Positions 16,325 to 24,049 of a stretch of DNA of 49,573 nt are shown here, one piece after another. A program made the position numbers and the translations under genes. Positions within the stretch are counted from its first letter, which is position 1, and each line of letters opens with the position of its first letter. The DNA is from an uncultured Flavobacteriaceae bacterium (GTDB taxonomy: Bacteria; Bacteroidota; Bacteroidia; Flavobacteriales; Flavobacteriaceae): positions 1 through 49,573 of the forward strand of contig CALGUD010000049.1 in NCBI GenBank assembly GCA_937901915.1, in the 5' to 3' direction. The notes under the pieces are model-generated. The model did not search any database. It saw only the letters and a program-made list of their open reading frames with translations, and was not told the DNA's origin.

Positions 16325-16867
16325 GTGAGTTCTAAAAAAATAGTTATTACCGGGGGGCCGGGAACCGGTAAAACAACCATCGTACAATCTTTAAAAGACA
16401 AAGGGTATATTTGCCTTCCCGAAATATCAAGGCAAGTCATTCTGGAAGCTCGCGAATCCGGAATTGACCAGTTGTTTTTAGAAAACCCATTGCTTTTTAG
16501 TGAAAAATTGCTTGAAGGAAGGGAAAAACAATATGATGAGGCACAAAACCATCCCGGGGAAATTGTTTTTATTGACCGGGGAATACCAGATATCATTGCC
16601 TATATGGATTATATGAATGAACCCTCTCCCTACACTTTTGAAAAAGCTGGCAAAGAGCATATCTATGACCTGGTATTTTTACTGCCTCCATGGAAAGAAA
16701 TTTATATTCCCGATAACGAGCGTTATGAAAATTTTGAACAAGCAGTAAACATTCATGACTTTTTAGAAAAAACGTATAAACGATTCGGGTATGACCCTAT
16801 AGAGGTTCCTGTCGGCAAAATTGACTACAGGACCAGCTTTATTGAAGAAGTTTTAAAAAACAGTTAA
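16325..16867 (+). CDS. P-loop AAA family ATPase/kinase-like protein
   Basis: A 180-residue nucleotide-binding protein. It opens directly with strand KKIVITGG and the Walker A loop GGPGTGKTT (about 9-17). EIVFIDRGIPDIIAYMDYM near 79-97 supplies a Walker B-like aspartate and a DRG motif like those of the AAA_28/NadR-type kinase group. FLLPPWKEIYIPDNERYENF could be the lid. The start is a GTG at 16325, because no ATG is in frame upstream. It overlaps recQ by one base (TAATG), so it belongs to the recQ-fmt operon. The substrate is unknown; a small-molecule kinase is one possibility. Confidence 0.85.
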   Translation: MSSKKIVITGGPGTGKTTIVQSLKDKGYICLPEISRQVILEARESGIDQLFLENPLLFSEKLLEGREKQYDEAQNHPGEIVFIDRGIPDIIAYMDYMNEPSPYTFEKAGKEHIYDLVFLLPPWKEIYIPDNERYENFEQAVNIHDFLEKTYKRFGYDPIEVPVGKIDYRTSFIEEVLKNS

Positions 16868-18765
16868 TGCTTAAACCACTTGATGTCTTAGAACAGTATT
16901 GGAGATTTAATGCTTTTAAGCCCGAACAGGCAAAAATAATTGAAAGCATTCTACAAGGCAATGATGCATTGGCTCTTCTGCCTACAGGTGGCGGAAAATC
17001 CATTTGTTTCCAGGTTCCGGCACTTGTAAATAAAGGGATATGCATTGTCGTTTCTCCATTAATTGCCCTTATGAAAGACCAAGTGGAAGGGTTGAAGAAA
17101 AAAGGGATCAAGGCCATTGCATTGACCGGAGGTTTAAAACATCAGGATGTTGATTCCCTCCTGGATAATTGTATTTATGGGAACTATAAATTTCTATACC
17201 TCTCTCCTGAACGCTTGCAACAAGAGCTGGTTTTAGACCGCATTAATCAAATGCAGGTAAACCTTATTGCTATTGATGAAGCTCACTGTATATCGGAATG
17301 GGGAAATGACTTCAGGCCTGCTTACCGTGATTGTACTGTGCTTCGGGAAATTTTTCCGAATGTACCCTTTGTAGCATTAACAGCTTCTGCCACCACAAAA
17401 GTTGTTGAAGATATTGTGGAAAACCTTCAGATGAAAAGCAACTTATTGATCTTTAAAAAATCGTTTGCAAGGCCAAACATAGGCTACATGGTTTTTGAAG
17501 AGGTTGATAAATTTTACAAACTGAACCTGATACTCAAAAAAAACCAGGGATCGTCCATAGTTTATGTAAGAAACCGGAGAGCTTGTGTTGATGTTTCCCA
17601 GTATTTAAATGATGAAGGAATTACATCAACTTTTTATCACGGGGGTATTTCTGTTGAAGAAAAGGATAGAAGGCTCAATCAATGGCTTTCAGATGAAATC
17701 CAGGTAATGGTGGCAACAAATGCCTTTGGCATGGGAATCGACAAGCCCGACGTAAAAACTGTCATTCATATAAATTTACCTGATACGCTTGAAAATTATT
17801 ATCAGGAAGCCGGCAGATGTGGAAGAAACGGTGAAAAGGCATTTGCTATTTTACTTAAAAATAAAAACGATGAAAACCAGGTAAAACAACAGTTTCTTGC
17901 TGTACTCCCCGATGTTGATTTCTTAAAATTGCTGTACAGAAAACTCAACACATATTTCCAGATATCATATGGAGAAGGGCAAAATGAAACTTTTTCTTTG
18001 AATTTTAATGAGTTTTGCAAAATATACAACCTCAACCAGGCCTTAGTGTATAACGGAATGAAAGTACTGGACAAACATTCTATAATTAACTTATCCGAAA
18101 CGTTTCATAAAAAAACACAAATTCAGTTTATTGCCAGCAATCATGCATTATTTCTTTATCTGGACAGGAATCCTGGTCTTGAAAAAATAACACAAACCAT
18201 TTTAAGAACTTATGGAGGAATTTTTGAAAACGAAACCAAATTAAATACTTTGCTTATAGCTGATAAATCTCAGGTGAAAGAATCGGCTGTAAACAACGCT
18301 TTAAAGCAACTTGCAAAAGATGAGATCATATCTTGTAAAATTCATGACACTGATGCCGAAATTACTTTTCTCGTACCTCGTGAAGATGATATTACTATTA
18401 ATGTAATTGCTAAATATGTGAAGCAGCAAAACAAGTTAAAGGCAGAGAAAGTTGAGGCGGTAATTGATTATATAAATAATGGGAATGTTTGTAAAAGTGT
18501 TCAGCTGCTCAATTATTTTGGTGAAGAAGATGTAGATGCTTGTGGCATTTGTTCAGTCTGCAGGACTTCAAATAAATCAACAGAATTATTAGCCATTGTA
18601 AGTGAGGAAATATTAGAGTGCCTGAAAAAGCAACCTCTAACTTCCCGTAGTATATTGCAGATACTTACTTTTAATGAAGTTTCGGTTTTAGAGGCTATTA
18701 GAATGCTTTTAGAACAACAAAAAATAAATATCAATAGCAAAAATGAATATCAAATTATAAAATGA
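16867..18765 (+). CDS. recQ: ATP-dependent DNA helicase RecQ
   Basis: A 3'-5' helicase in recombination and replication-fork repair. Walker A is LLPTGGGKSICFQ (Lys44), the DEAH box is AIDEAHCISEWGNDFRPAYR near 136-155, and later motifs are VYVRNRRACVDVSQYL, VATNAFGMGIDKPDVK and YYQEAGRCGRNG. The RQC zinc-binding cysteines are visible near 541-565 (VCKSVQLLNYFGEEDVDACG, then ICSVC). The C-terminal part is a short winged-helix-like tail and no clear HRDC domain is seen, so the 632-residue protein has a variant C-terminus. It overlaps the upstream ATPase by 1 base and fmt by 4 bases. Confidence 0.94.
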   Translation: MLKPLDVLEQYWRFNAFKPEQAKIIESILQGNDALALLPTGGGKSICFQVPALVNKGICIVVSPLIALMKDQVEGLKKKGIKAIALTGGLKHQDVDSLLDNCIYGNYKFLYLSPERLQQELVLDRINQMQVNLIAIDEAHCISEWGNDFRPAYRDCTVLREIFPNVPFVALTASATTKVVEDIVENLQMKSNLLIFKKSFARPNIGYMVFEEVDKFYKLNLILKKNQGSSIVYVRNRRACVDVSQYLNDEGITSTFYHGGISVEEKDRRLNQWLSDEIQVMVATNAFGMGIDKPDVKTVIHINLPDTLENYYQEAGRCGRNGEKAFAILLKNKNDENQVKQQFLAVLPDVDFLKLLYRKLNTYFQISYGEGQNETFSLNFNEFCKIYNLNQALVYNGMKVLDKHSIINLSETFHKKTQIQFIASNHALFLYLDRNPGLEKITQTILRTYGGIFENETKLNTLLIADKSQVKESAVNNALKQLAKDEIISCKIHDTDAEITFLVPREDDITINVIAKYVKQQNKLKAEKVEAVIDYINNGNVCKSVQLLNYFGEEDVDACGICSVCRTSNKSTELLAIVSEEILECLKKQPLTSRSILQILTFNEVSVLEAIRMLLEQQKININSKNEYQIIK

Positions 18766-19712
18766 TGAAAGAATTGAGGATTGTTTTTATGGGTACTCCG
18801 GAATTTGCCGTGGGAACATTAAAAAAACTGGTGGAAAATAATTATAATGTTGTGGGTGTAGTTACTGCCCCCGACAAACCTGCGGGGAGAGGCAGGCAGT
18901 TAAAGCAATCGGATGTAAAAGAATATGCGATAAAACAAAACATACAAGTACTACAACCCCTAAATTTAAAAGATGAGAATTTTTTTGAGGAACTTAAAGC
19001 GCTTAAGGCTAATTTACAAATAGTAGTTGCCTTTAGAATGTTGCCTGAGGTTGTTTGGAAAATGCCGGAATTTGGTACTTTTAATTTGCATGCTTCCCTT
19101 TTGCCAAACTACAGGGGTGCAGCACCTATTAACTGGGCAATTATAAATGGTGAAACAAAAACCGGTGTTACTACTTTTTTTATTGATGAAAAAATTGATA
19201 CCGGTGAAATAATCCTTCAGGAAGAAGTTAGCATCCACGAAGCAGATACAGCAGGTATATTACATGATAAATTGAAGGTAGCGGGTTCTGAACTGGTTTT
19301 AAAAACCGTTAAACTGATTGAGAATAATGAAATACATACAACAATCCAGGAAAACCCTGAAGATTTAATGCCTGCAAATAAAATCCACAAGGAAACCTGT
19401 AGAATAAACTGGAACAATTCTATAAAGGACATATACAATTTTGTGAGAGGATTAAATCCGTATCCTACAGCATGGACATTATTGTATAATAATAGTGAAG
19501 AAATGAATGTTAAAATATATTTAGTTGCAAAAGAAGAGGCTTCACACAATATTAAACCCGGTATGTTAGTTATAGATAAGAACAAAATTAAAGTCGCAGC
19601 AAAAAATGGCTTTTTAGAACTTCTGGAAATTCAGTTTCCCGGAAAACGGAAAATGAGTATAAAAGATGTTCTGAATGGGTATGAATTTAAATCTGGAGCT
19701 AAAATGCTTTAA
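18762..19712 (+). CDS. fmt: Methionyl-tRNA formyltransferase
   Basis: Transfers a formyl group from 10-formyltetrahydrofolate to initiator Met-tRNA. The 316-residue protein has GTPEFAVGTLKKLVE at the N-terminus, the catalytic signature FNLHASLLPNYRGAAPINWA near 107-126 with the family His and Asn, and TGVTTFFIDEKIDTGEIIL. A C-terminal tRNA-binding domain follows (RGLNPYPTAWT). ATG 18762 overlaps the recQ stop in ATGA, implying translational coupling; ATG 18765 is an equally possible start. Confidence 0.96.
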   Translation: MMKELRIVFMGTPEFAVGTLKKLVENNYNVVGVVTAPDKPAGRGRQLKQSDVKEYAIKQNIQVLQPLNLKDENFFEELKALKANLQIVVAFRMLPEVVWKMPEFGTFNLHASLLPNYRGAAPINWAIINGETKTGVTTFFIDEKIDTGEIILQEEVSIHEADTAGILHDKLKVAGSELVLKTVKLIENNEIHTTIQENPEDLMPANKIHKETCRINWNNSIKDIYNFVRGLNPYPTAWTLLYNNSEEMNVKIYLVAKEEASHNIKPGMLVIDKNKIKVAAKNGFLELLEIQFPGKRKMSIKDVLNGYEFKSGAKML

Positions 19713-19816
19713 AGCCCTATTTTTATTGACATTGTAAAAATTGACCGAATAATAACGAACTTTATTAACAAACGGTGTAAGTTATTAACAAAATAGTCAA
19801 TTTCCCTTGATATTAC

Positions 19817-19846
19817 TTGCTTGAATCGTAAATCCGCATAAATTTG
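19817..19846 (+). promoter_or_regulatory. Promoter of the HU gene
   Basis: TTG (19817-19819), 19-bp spacer and TAAATTTG (19839-19846), an exact -7 match. Predicted start of transcription is about 19852, giving a leader of about 50 bases before the HU ATG at 19902. Confidence 0.75.
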
Positions 19847-19901
19847 TTATGCTAATTAAAATAAATGTTTAACCAAACTATTAATTAAATTCTTAATCAT
19901 T

Positions 19902-20174
19902 ATGAACAAAACAGAATTAATTGATGCTATGGCAGCAGATGCTGGCATCACAAAAGCAGCGGCTAAAAAGGCTTTAGAATCTTTTTTAGGTAATGTTCAA
20001 AATTCATTAAAAAAGGGCGGAAGAGTATCTCTAGTAGGTTTCGGGTCTTGGTCAGTTTCTAAAAGAGCTGCAAGAGAAGGTAGAAACCCTCAAACTGGTA
20101 AAACTATCCAGATTTCTGCAAAAAACGTTGTAAAATTTAAAGCTGGAGCTGAACTTTCGGGAGCAGTAAACTAA
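19902..20174 (+). CDS. hup: HU family DNA-binding protein
   Basis: A 90-residue nucleoid protein that bends and compacts DNA as a dimer. It has the usual N-terminal helices (MNKTELIDAMAADAGITKAA), VSLVGFGSWSVSKRAAREGR and the DNA-inserting arm motif GRNPQTGKTIQI with its proline. Full length for the family. A clear promoter and a strong terminator make it a monocistronic unit, and its codon use looks typical of a highly expressed gene. Confidence 0.96.
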   Translation: MNKTELIDAMAADAGITKAAAKKALESFLGNVQNSLKKGGRVSLVGFGSWSVSKRAAREGRNPQTGKTIQISAKNVVKFKAGAELSGAVN

Positions 20175-20204
20175 GAATTTACCTTTAAATATACTCACAC
20201 ACAG

Positions 20205-20231
20205 GGCATCCGAAAAAAGGATGCCTTTTTT
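20205..20231 (+). terminator. Rho-independent terminator of the HU gene
   Basis: GGCATCC (20205-20211) pairs with GGATGCC (20219-20225) around an A-rich loop, followed directly by six T. Confidence 0.92.
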
Positions 20232-20340
20232 ATTCTCTCAAAAAAATGTAGGAATTTTTTCTAAAACAGAGAAAATTTTACCAGGGTTTATTTGTCTTTT
20301 GTTAATAAATTATTTAGCTTTAATTTAAAATTGTGTGAAT

Positions 20341-20901
20341 ATGGTTACGTTTACTCCTCAAAAAGGTCATTTGTTAATAGCTGAGCCGTCTATTTTTGGA
20401 GATGTTTCCTTTAGCAGGTCAGTAGTACTTTTAGCTGAGCACAACGATGACGGTTCTATTGGTTTTATTCTTAATAAGCCTTTACAGTTCAAACTGAATG
20501 AACTGATGCCAATTATATCTAAACCCTTTAAAGTCTATAATGGCGGGCCGGTTGAACAGGATAATTTATATTTTATACATATCATACCGGAACTCATTGA
20601 AAATAGTATAGAAATATCCAATGGTATATACTGGGGAGGGGATTTTGATAATACTGTAGAACTTATAAATAAAGGGGTTATAAAAGAATCGCAAATACGC
20701 TTTTTTCTAGGATATTCGGGATGGGAAATATCCCAATTGGAAAATGAGCTTATGAGCAATTCATGGGTTATTACAGAAAATGTATATAAAAGTAATATCA
20801 TAAGGAAAGATTCGGATTATTTCTGGAAAGAAAAAATGCTTGAGTTGGGTGGTAATTATCTTTTGTGGTCCAACCTGCCAGACGATCCTAATTTAAACTA
20901 G
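20341..20901 (+). CDS. YqgE/AlgH family protein (DUF179)
   Basis: A 186-residue protein of the conserved YqgE/AlgH family. Typical elements are KGHLLIAEPSIFGDVSFSRS at the N-terminus, LLAEHNDDGSIGFILNKPL, NGGPVEQDNLYFIH and FFLGYSGWEISQLENEL. Members have a known fold but no settled biochemical function; AlgH in Pseudomonas was linked to alginate regulation. ATG 20341 is preferred over an in-frame GTG two codons upstream. The 3' end overlaps the convergent aminotransferase gene by 9 bases. Confidence 0.93.
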   Translation: MVTFTPQKGHLLIAEPSIFGDVSFSRSVVLLAEHNDDGSIGFILNKPLQFKLNELMPIISKPFKVYNGGPVEQDNLYFIHIIPELIENSIEISNGIYWGGDFDNTVELINKGVIKESQIRFFLGYSGWEISQLENELMSNSWVITENVYKSNIIRKDSDYFWKEKMLELGGNYLLWSNLPDDPNLN

Positions 20902-21738
20902 CCTTGCTGTCACATTCAACTTTTTCAGGAGATCATTTCCCACTTCATTAGTGAACTCCTTTTTTCTGTATTTTGTTATCGGCCTGATTCCCATTACTAC
21001 ATTCGTAATAAAAATTTCATCCGCTTTCTGCAATTCAAAGGGTGAAACTGATCTTTCTTCAATTGAATAATTTTGAGTTTTATGGATAATTTCAATGAGT
21101 TTTTTTCTGATGATTCCATTAATACATCCATCAGATAAAGGTGGGGTTACAACTTTGTCTTCATTTACTAAAAAAATGTTTGCATTTAGGGCTTCAACCA
21201 CATGTTTTGATTCATTAAGCAATAAACAATTATCATAATTATTCTCCTTTGCAAAAATACTCCCGGTTATGTTTATAATTCTATGGGCTGTTTTTAATGT
21301 AGATAGTAAACCAGCATGAACATAATGATCTTTATAAAGTTCAACTTCGTAGGGCTCATCACTCATTAAATAAAAGGGGGATTCTAACAGCTTTGTTTCT
21401 ATTATATAAGATATATTATTAGTAACAGGCAAATAAAGCCCGTCAGCGTCTCTAAAAACCGTTATTCGTACTCTAACTGACTTACTTTCAAGATTGTTGG
21501 TCTGAATTAATTGCAATATTTCATTCTGAATGAATTCCATAGTAAAATTAGGAGGAATTTCCATTCTCAGAATACGCATGGATGCCATGAGGCGAAAATA
21601 ATGATCCTCGAGAAAAAAAATAGAAGAATTCACCACCTTTAAAGTTTCAAAAATGGAATCTCCATATTTTAAGCCTCTGTTTGTATGATTTAAAAACCAA
21701 TTATCATCACCCAGTATTTTACCATTAAAGTTTATCAT
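20893..21738 (-). CDS. Class-IV PLP-dependent aminotransferase / aminodeoxychorismate lyase-like
   Basis: A 281-residue fold-type IV PLP enzyme. The Schiff-base lysine is Lys149 in GLLSTLKTAHRIIN, the PLP-contacting glutamate is Glu181 in HVVEALNANIFLV, and the phosphate-binding stretch is SDGCINGIIRKKL. The N-terminal FNGKI...RGLKYGDSIFETLKV is standard. Candidate reactions are branched-chain amino-acid transamination or PabC-type lyase activity in folate synthesis. The short length and single-copy setting lean toward the lyase, but motifs do not settle it. The start codon directly follows the T run of a terminator-like hairpin. Confidence 0.88.
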   Translation of the reverse strand: MINFNGKILGDDNWFLNHTNRGLKYGDSIFETLKVVNSSIFFLEDHYFRLMASMRILRMEIPPNFTMEFIQNEILQLIQTNNLESKSVRVRITVFRDADGLYLPVTNNISYIIETKLLESPFYLMSDEPYEVELYKDHYVHAGLLSTLKTAHRIINITGSIFAKENNYDNCLLLNESKHVVEALNANIFLVNEDKVVTPPLSDGCINGIIRKKLIEIIHKTQNYSIEERSVSPFELQKADEIFITNVVMGIRPITKYRKKEFTNEVGNDLLKKLNVTARLV

Positions 21739-21771
21739 AAAAAAAGCCTTGAAAATATCAAGGCAAAAATA
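21739..21771 (-). terminator. Terminator of the START-like gene overlapping the next gene's promoter
   Basis: On the minus strand GCCTTGA (21764-21758) pairs with TCAAGGC (21752-21746) around a 5-nt loop, followed by seven T (21745-21739). The T run abuts the ATG of the class-IV aminotransferase. The box TATTTTTG (21771-21764, minus), an exact -7 match, overlaps the outer edge of the first arm, so transcripts from it would begin inside the hairpin and lack it. Confidence 0.75.
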
Positions 21772-21793
21772 TGCTTTTATATGTTTTTGAAGG

Positions 21794-22177
21794 CTAAACT
21801 GAACCTAAAACATGTTTAAGGTCTGATATTTGATTCTCCCACAACATTTTAGCTTCGTCCAACTCGTCTTCTTCTGTAAAGTCAGTAACAATTACTGAAA
21901 CATCCTTTGTAATTTCATCTACCACAATCTTTATTTCAAAAAAAGTCTCTTCGCCACCTTCGAGCCACTTAAACTTTACAAACTCACCATTTTTTTTTCG
22001 TATTAACTTGGCTTGTTCTTCACTGTCGTCCCAAATAAAAGTAAAAAGTTCGCCCCTGGAGTTTACGTTATCAGCAAACCATTCCGATAATCCGGATGGT
22101 GTCGAAATATACTGGTATAAAAGTTGAGGTGATGAGTGTATAGGAAATTCTAATTCAAATTTTACTTTATCTTGCAT
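21794..22177 (-). CDS. START-like domain protein (SRPBCC fold)
   Basis: A 127-residue single-domain protein. The beginning (KVKFELEFPIHSSPQLLYQY) and the middle (STPSGLSEWFADNVNSRG, FTFIWDDSEEQAKLI) match the Bacteroidota START-like family related to AHSA1/SRPBCC lipid-binding folds. TDFTEEDELDEAKMLWENQI forms the C-terminal helix. It may bind a hydrophobic ligand, which is not identifiable. It ends at a terminator hairpin just before the class-IV aminotransferase gene. Confidence 0.87.
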   Translation of the reverse strand: MQDKVKFELEFPIHSSPQLLYQYISTPSGLSEWFADNVNSRGELFTFIWDDSEEQAKLIRKKNGEFVKFKWLEGGEETFFEIKIVVDEITKDVSVIVTDFTEEDELDEAKMLWENQISDLKHVLGSV

Positions 22178-22269
22178 CTGCTATTATTAATAGTTTTTAA
22201 TAAAGTGACAATATAAATATTTATATCAAATAGCTAAACATTTTTAATGAAAATATTTAATAAGTTTGG

Positions 22270-22300
22270 TTTGATGCACAAAATTTTGTTTCTATATTTG
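22270..22300 (+). promoter_or_regulatory. Consensus promoter of the tRNA unit
   Basis: TTTG (22270-22273), exactly 19 bp, then TATATTTG (22293-22300): a perfect Bacteroidota housekeeping promoter. Transcription should begin near 22305, about 120 bases before the tRNA. Confidence 0.85.
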
Positions 22301-22302
22301 CA

Positions 22303-22344
22303 CCCGCCTCCGCAAATATAATTTGCTCCGGCGGGCAAGCCCGC
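22303..22344 (+). promoter_or_regulatory. Leader with two mutually exclusive hairpins before the tRNA
   Basis: CCCGCC (22303-22308) can pair with GGCGGG (22330-22335), enclosing a second perfect stem GCAAAT / ATTTGC (22312-22317 with 22321-22326). The same GCGGG (22331-22335) can pair instead with CCCGC (22340-22344) around CAAG. The two structures compete for the same bases. It may be an attenuator, a processing signal or a dispersed GC-rich repeat. It starts essentially at the predicted transcription start. Confidence 0.55.
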
Positions 22345-22425
22345 TAAATGTAGGGAATTCGGTCGAAGGAAGTAAAAATTATATTCCTGCATTGGTGAAG
22401 TTAAAAAGTTTAAAAAATAAATAAT

Positions 22426-22499
22426 GGCGAGGTAGCTCAGTTGGTTAGAGCGTCGGATTCATAACCCGGAGGTCGGGGGATCGTGCCCCCCTCTCGCTA
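22426..22499 (+). tRNA. tRNA with CAT anticodon (elongator Met, or Ile2)
   Basis: A 74-base cloverleaf. Acceptor GGCGAGG pairs TCTCGCT with G-T at both ends, D-arm GCTC/GAGC, anticodon CAT at 22460-22462 in loop TTCATAA, T-stem GGGGG/CCCCC, discriminator A at 22499. CCA is not encoded. The T-loop reads ATCGTGC instead of the usual TTCRA form: positions 54 and 58 are A and T, a swapped T54-A58 pair. The anticodon stem has an A-C mismatch next to the loop. It lacks initiator features (no G-C triplet run, pairing at 1-72), so it is an elongator Met tRNA or an Ile2 tRNA whose C34 is modified. Confidence 0.93.
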
Positions 22500-22501
22500 C
22501 T

Positions 22502-22536
22502 AAACCCTCAGAATTCATTTTGAGGGTTTCTTTTTT
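22502..22536 (+). terminator. Terminator after the tRNA
   Basis: AAACCCTCA (22502-22510) pairs with TGAGGGTTT (22521-22529), followed by C and six T. It starts three bases after the mature tRNA end. Confidence 0.9.
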
Positions 22537-22606
22537 ATCATAAAAGACAACGCTACCCTTATCAAAACTCATCTTACATGGTTATTTTATTTAATTTGTA
22601 TTCCTA

Positions 22607-23077
22607 ATGCACAAATTCCTTTTATACATAAAATTTCTTTGGAAATCCACAAATCAACATGGTGTACAATCTCCTTTTGTTTATGAATTGGTGACCGGGT
22701 GTTTTTATAACAGATCCATGAGGAAAAAAAATAGTGTAACTACTTTAGTTGTGAAGGATAAAAAACTTTCTCGTAAACAAATAAAATTTGTAAACAGGCT
22801 TATTAATTATTTTAAAATAAACCAGGACAATACAGATGAATTCAATTTAATTTATTTTGACTCTCCCAATCAGTTTAATATTAATGAAATAAAAACAATA
22901 CTTAGCACTAATCAAATTGTTCTTATAAATAGTATTAATAACTCAAAAAAACAAAATGAGGCATGGGAATCCATTATAAAACACCCACTGACAACTGTCA
23001 CTATTGACATTTACTTTTTCGGACTCGTTTTTTTAAGAAAAGAACAAGCAAAAGAACATTTTATTATTAGGCCTTAA
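22607..23077 (+). CDS. Relative of flavobacterial SAM methyltransferase lacking the SAM-binding core
   Basis: A 156-residue protein. Its start (FLLYIKFLWKSTNQHGVQSP, then FVYELVTGCFY) and end (TVTIDIYFFGLVFLRKEQAK, then EHFIIR) match, from recall, both ends of a class I methyltransferase family of about 250 residues in this phylum. The central Rossmann part with the glycine-rich SAM loop (ILELGTSLGIG type) is missing: the chain runs from LINYFKINQDNTDE straight into FNLIYFDSPN. The frame is intact with no stop. It is either a degraded but still open gene or a shortened paralogue with a non-catalytic role. It lies between the tRNA and a small membrane gene. Confidence 0.75.
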   Translation: MHKFLLYIKFLWKSTNQHGVQSPFVYELVTGCFYNRSMRKKNSVTTLVVKDKKLSRKQIKFVNRLINYFKINQDNTDEFNLIYFDSPNQFNINEIKTILSTNQIVLINSINNSKKQNEAWESIIKHPLTTVTIDIYFFGLVFLRKEQAKEHFIIRP

Positions 23078-23106
23078 AAAGGTAATTTTACATAAAATTT
23101 TCACGT

Positions 23107-23277
23107 ATGGAAACAATGTTAATATCAATAATAGCACTGGCTGTTTTGTTCCTTCTGGTTATTTTTAACAATAAAAGGAATATAAAAAAGAAACGAAACT
23201 TAAAAACCAATTCTTTCAGGGAAGATTATTTTAAAAAGAAAAGAGAGAAAGAAAAGGAAATAAGTAATGAGGATTAA
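23107..23277 (+). CDS. 56-residue single-pass membrane protein
   Basis: A short frame from ATG 23107 to TAA 23277. Residues 4-20 (MLISIIALAVLFLLVIF) form one transmembrane segment, followed by a strongly basic tail with NKRNIKKKRNLK and FKKKREKEKEI. The gene has its own ATG, lies 29 bp after the methyltransferase relative and 65 bp before the adenosyltransferase, and shows the lipid anchor plus basic tail layout of real small membrane proteins. Function unknown. Confidence 0.6.
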   Translation: METMLISIIALAVLFLLVIFNNKRNIKKKRNLKTNSFREDYFKKKREKEKEISNED

Positions 23278-23342
23278 TTTGTAATCGGTTCTTTATTTAA
23301 TTTTTGATAATATACCAAAGCAATTTTATAGAACAATACGGA

Positions 23343-23885
23343 ATGAAGATATACACAAAAACAGGTGATAAGGGCAATACAGGACTTTACGGCGGCATGA
23401 GAGTTTCTAAAAATCACATTCGGATTGAAAGTTATGGTACTTTAGATGAATTGAATTCCTGGCTGGGACTTATAAGGGATCAGGATATTGAAAATAATTT
23501 TCAATCAATAATCATTGATATTCAAAAAAATTTGTTTATAATAGGATCAATACTTGCAACGCCGGAAGATAAAAAAGCTAAAAGGCTTAGCCTTCCCGAA
23601 AGTAGCATAGCTGTTTTAGAGCAAGAAATAGACACAATGAATAACGCATTACCAACTATGACACACTTTATCCTTCCTGGCGGACATTCAACTGTGTCAT
23701 ATTGTCATATAGCGCGTTCAGTATGCCGAAGGGCCGAAAGAAAAGTTGTTAAACTTTATGAAACTGAACCGTTTGATGAACTTGTTTTACAATATTTAAA
23801 CCGCCTGTCAGACTATTTATTTGTGTTGGCACGGAAATTGTCTTCTGATTTAAGTGTTCAGGAGATAAAATGGATTCATGAATAA
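23343..23885 (+). CDS. Cob(I)yrinic acid a,c-diamide adenosyltransferase, PduO type
   Basis: Transfers the adenosyl group of ATP to cob(I)alamin to make coenzyme B12. The 180-residue protein starts with MKIYTKTGDKGNTGLYGG, the ATP-binding N-terminal signature, which decides for ATG 23343 over a TTG 13 codons upstream. Further motifs are SYGTLDELNSWLGLIRD, RSVCRRAERKVVKL (catalytic Arg region) and LNRLSDYLFVLAR. No corrinoid-synthesis gene is in the window, so the protein probably serves salvage for B12-dependent enzymes such as methylmalonyl-CoA mutase. Confidence 0.94.
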   Translation: MKIYTKTGDKGNTGLYGGMRVSKNHIRIESYGTLDELNSWLGLIRDQDIENNFQSIIIDIQKNLFIIGSILATPEDKKAKRLSLPESSIAVLEQEIDTMNNALPTMTHFILPGGHSTVSYCHIARSVCRRAERKVVKLYETEPFDELVLQYLNRLSDYLFVLARKLSSDLSVQEIKWIHE

Positions 23886-23996
23886 GATTGTAATTATCTA
23901 ATATTTAGCAATATTCACAATTTATTGAATTTTTATTAAGCAATTGAACAAATTAATACGTTCTTATAAATAAATTGCAAATAATAGACTTTTTAC

Positions 23997-24026
23997 TTGA
24001 CTTTTTGTATTTAAAATTTATTTTTG
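23997..24026 (+). promoter_or_regulatory. Promoter of the DUF2795 gene
   Basis: TTG (23997-23999), 19-bp spacer, TATTTTTG (24019-24026). The -7 box is exact. Start of transcription is expected near 24032, 18 bases before the ATG. Confidence 0.75.
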
Positions 24027-24049
24027 CACAAAATTAAAACCGTTTAAAA

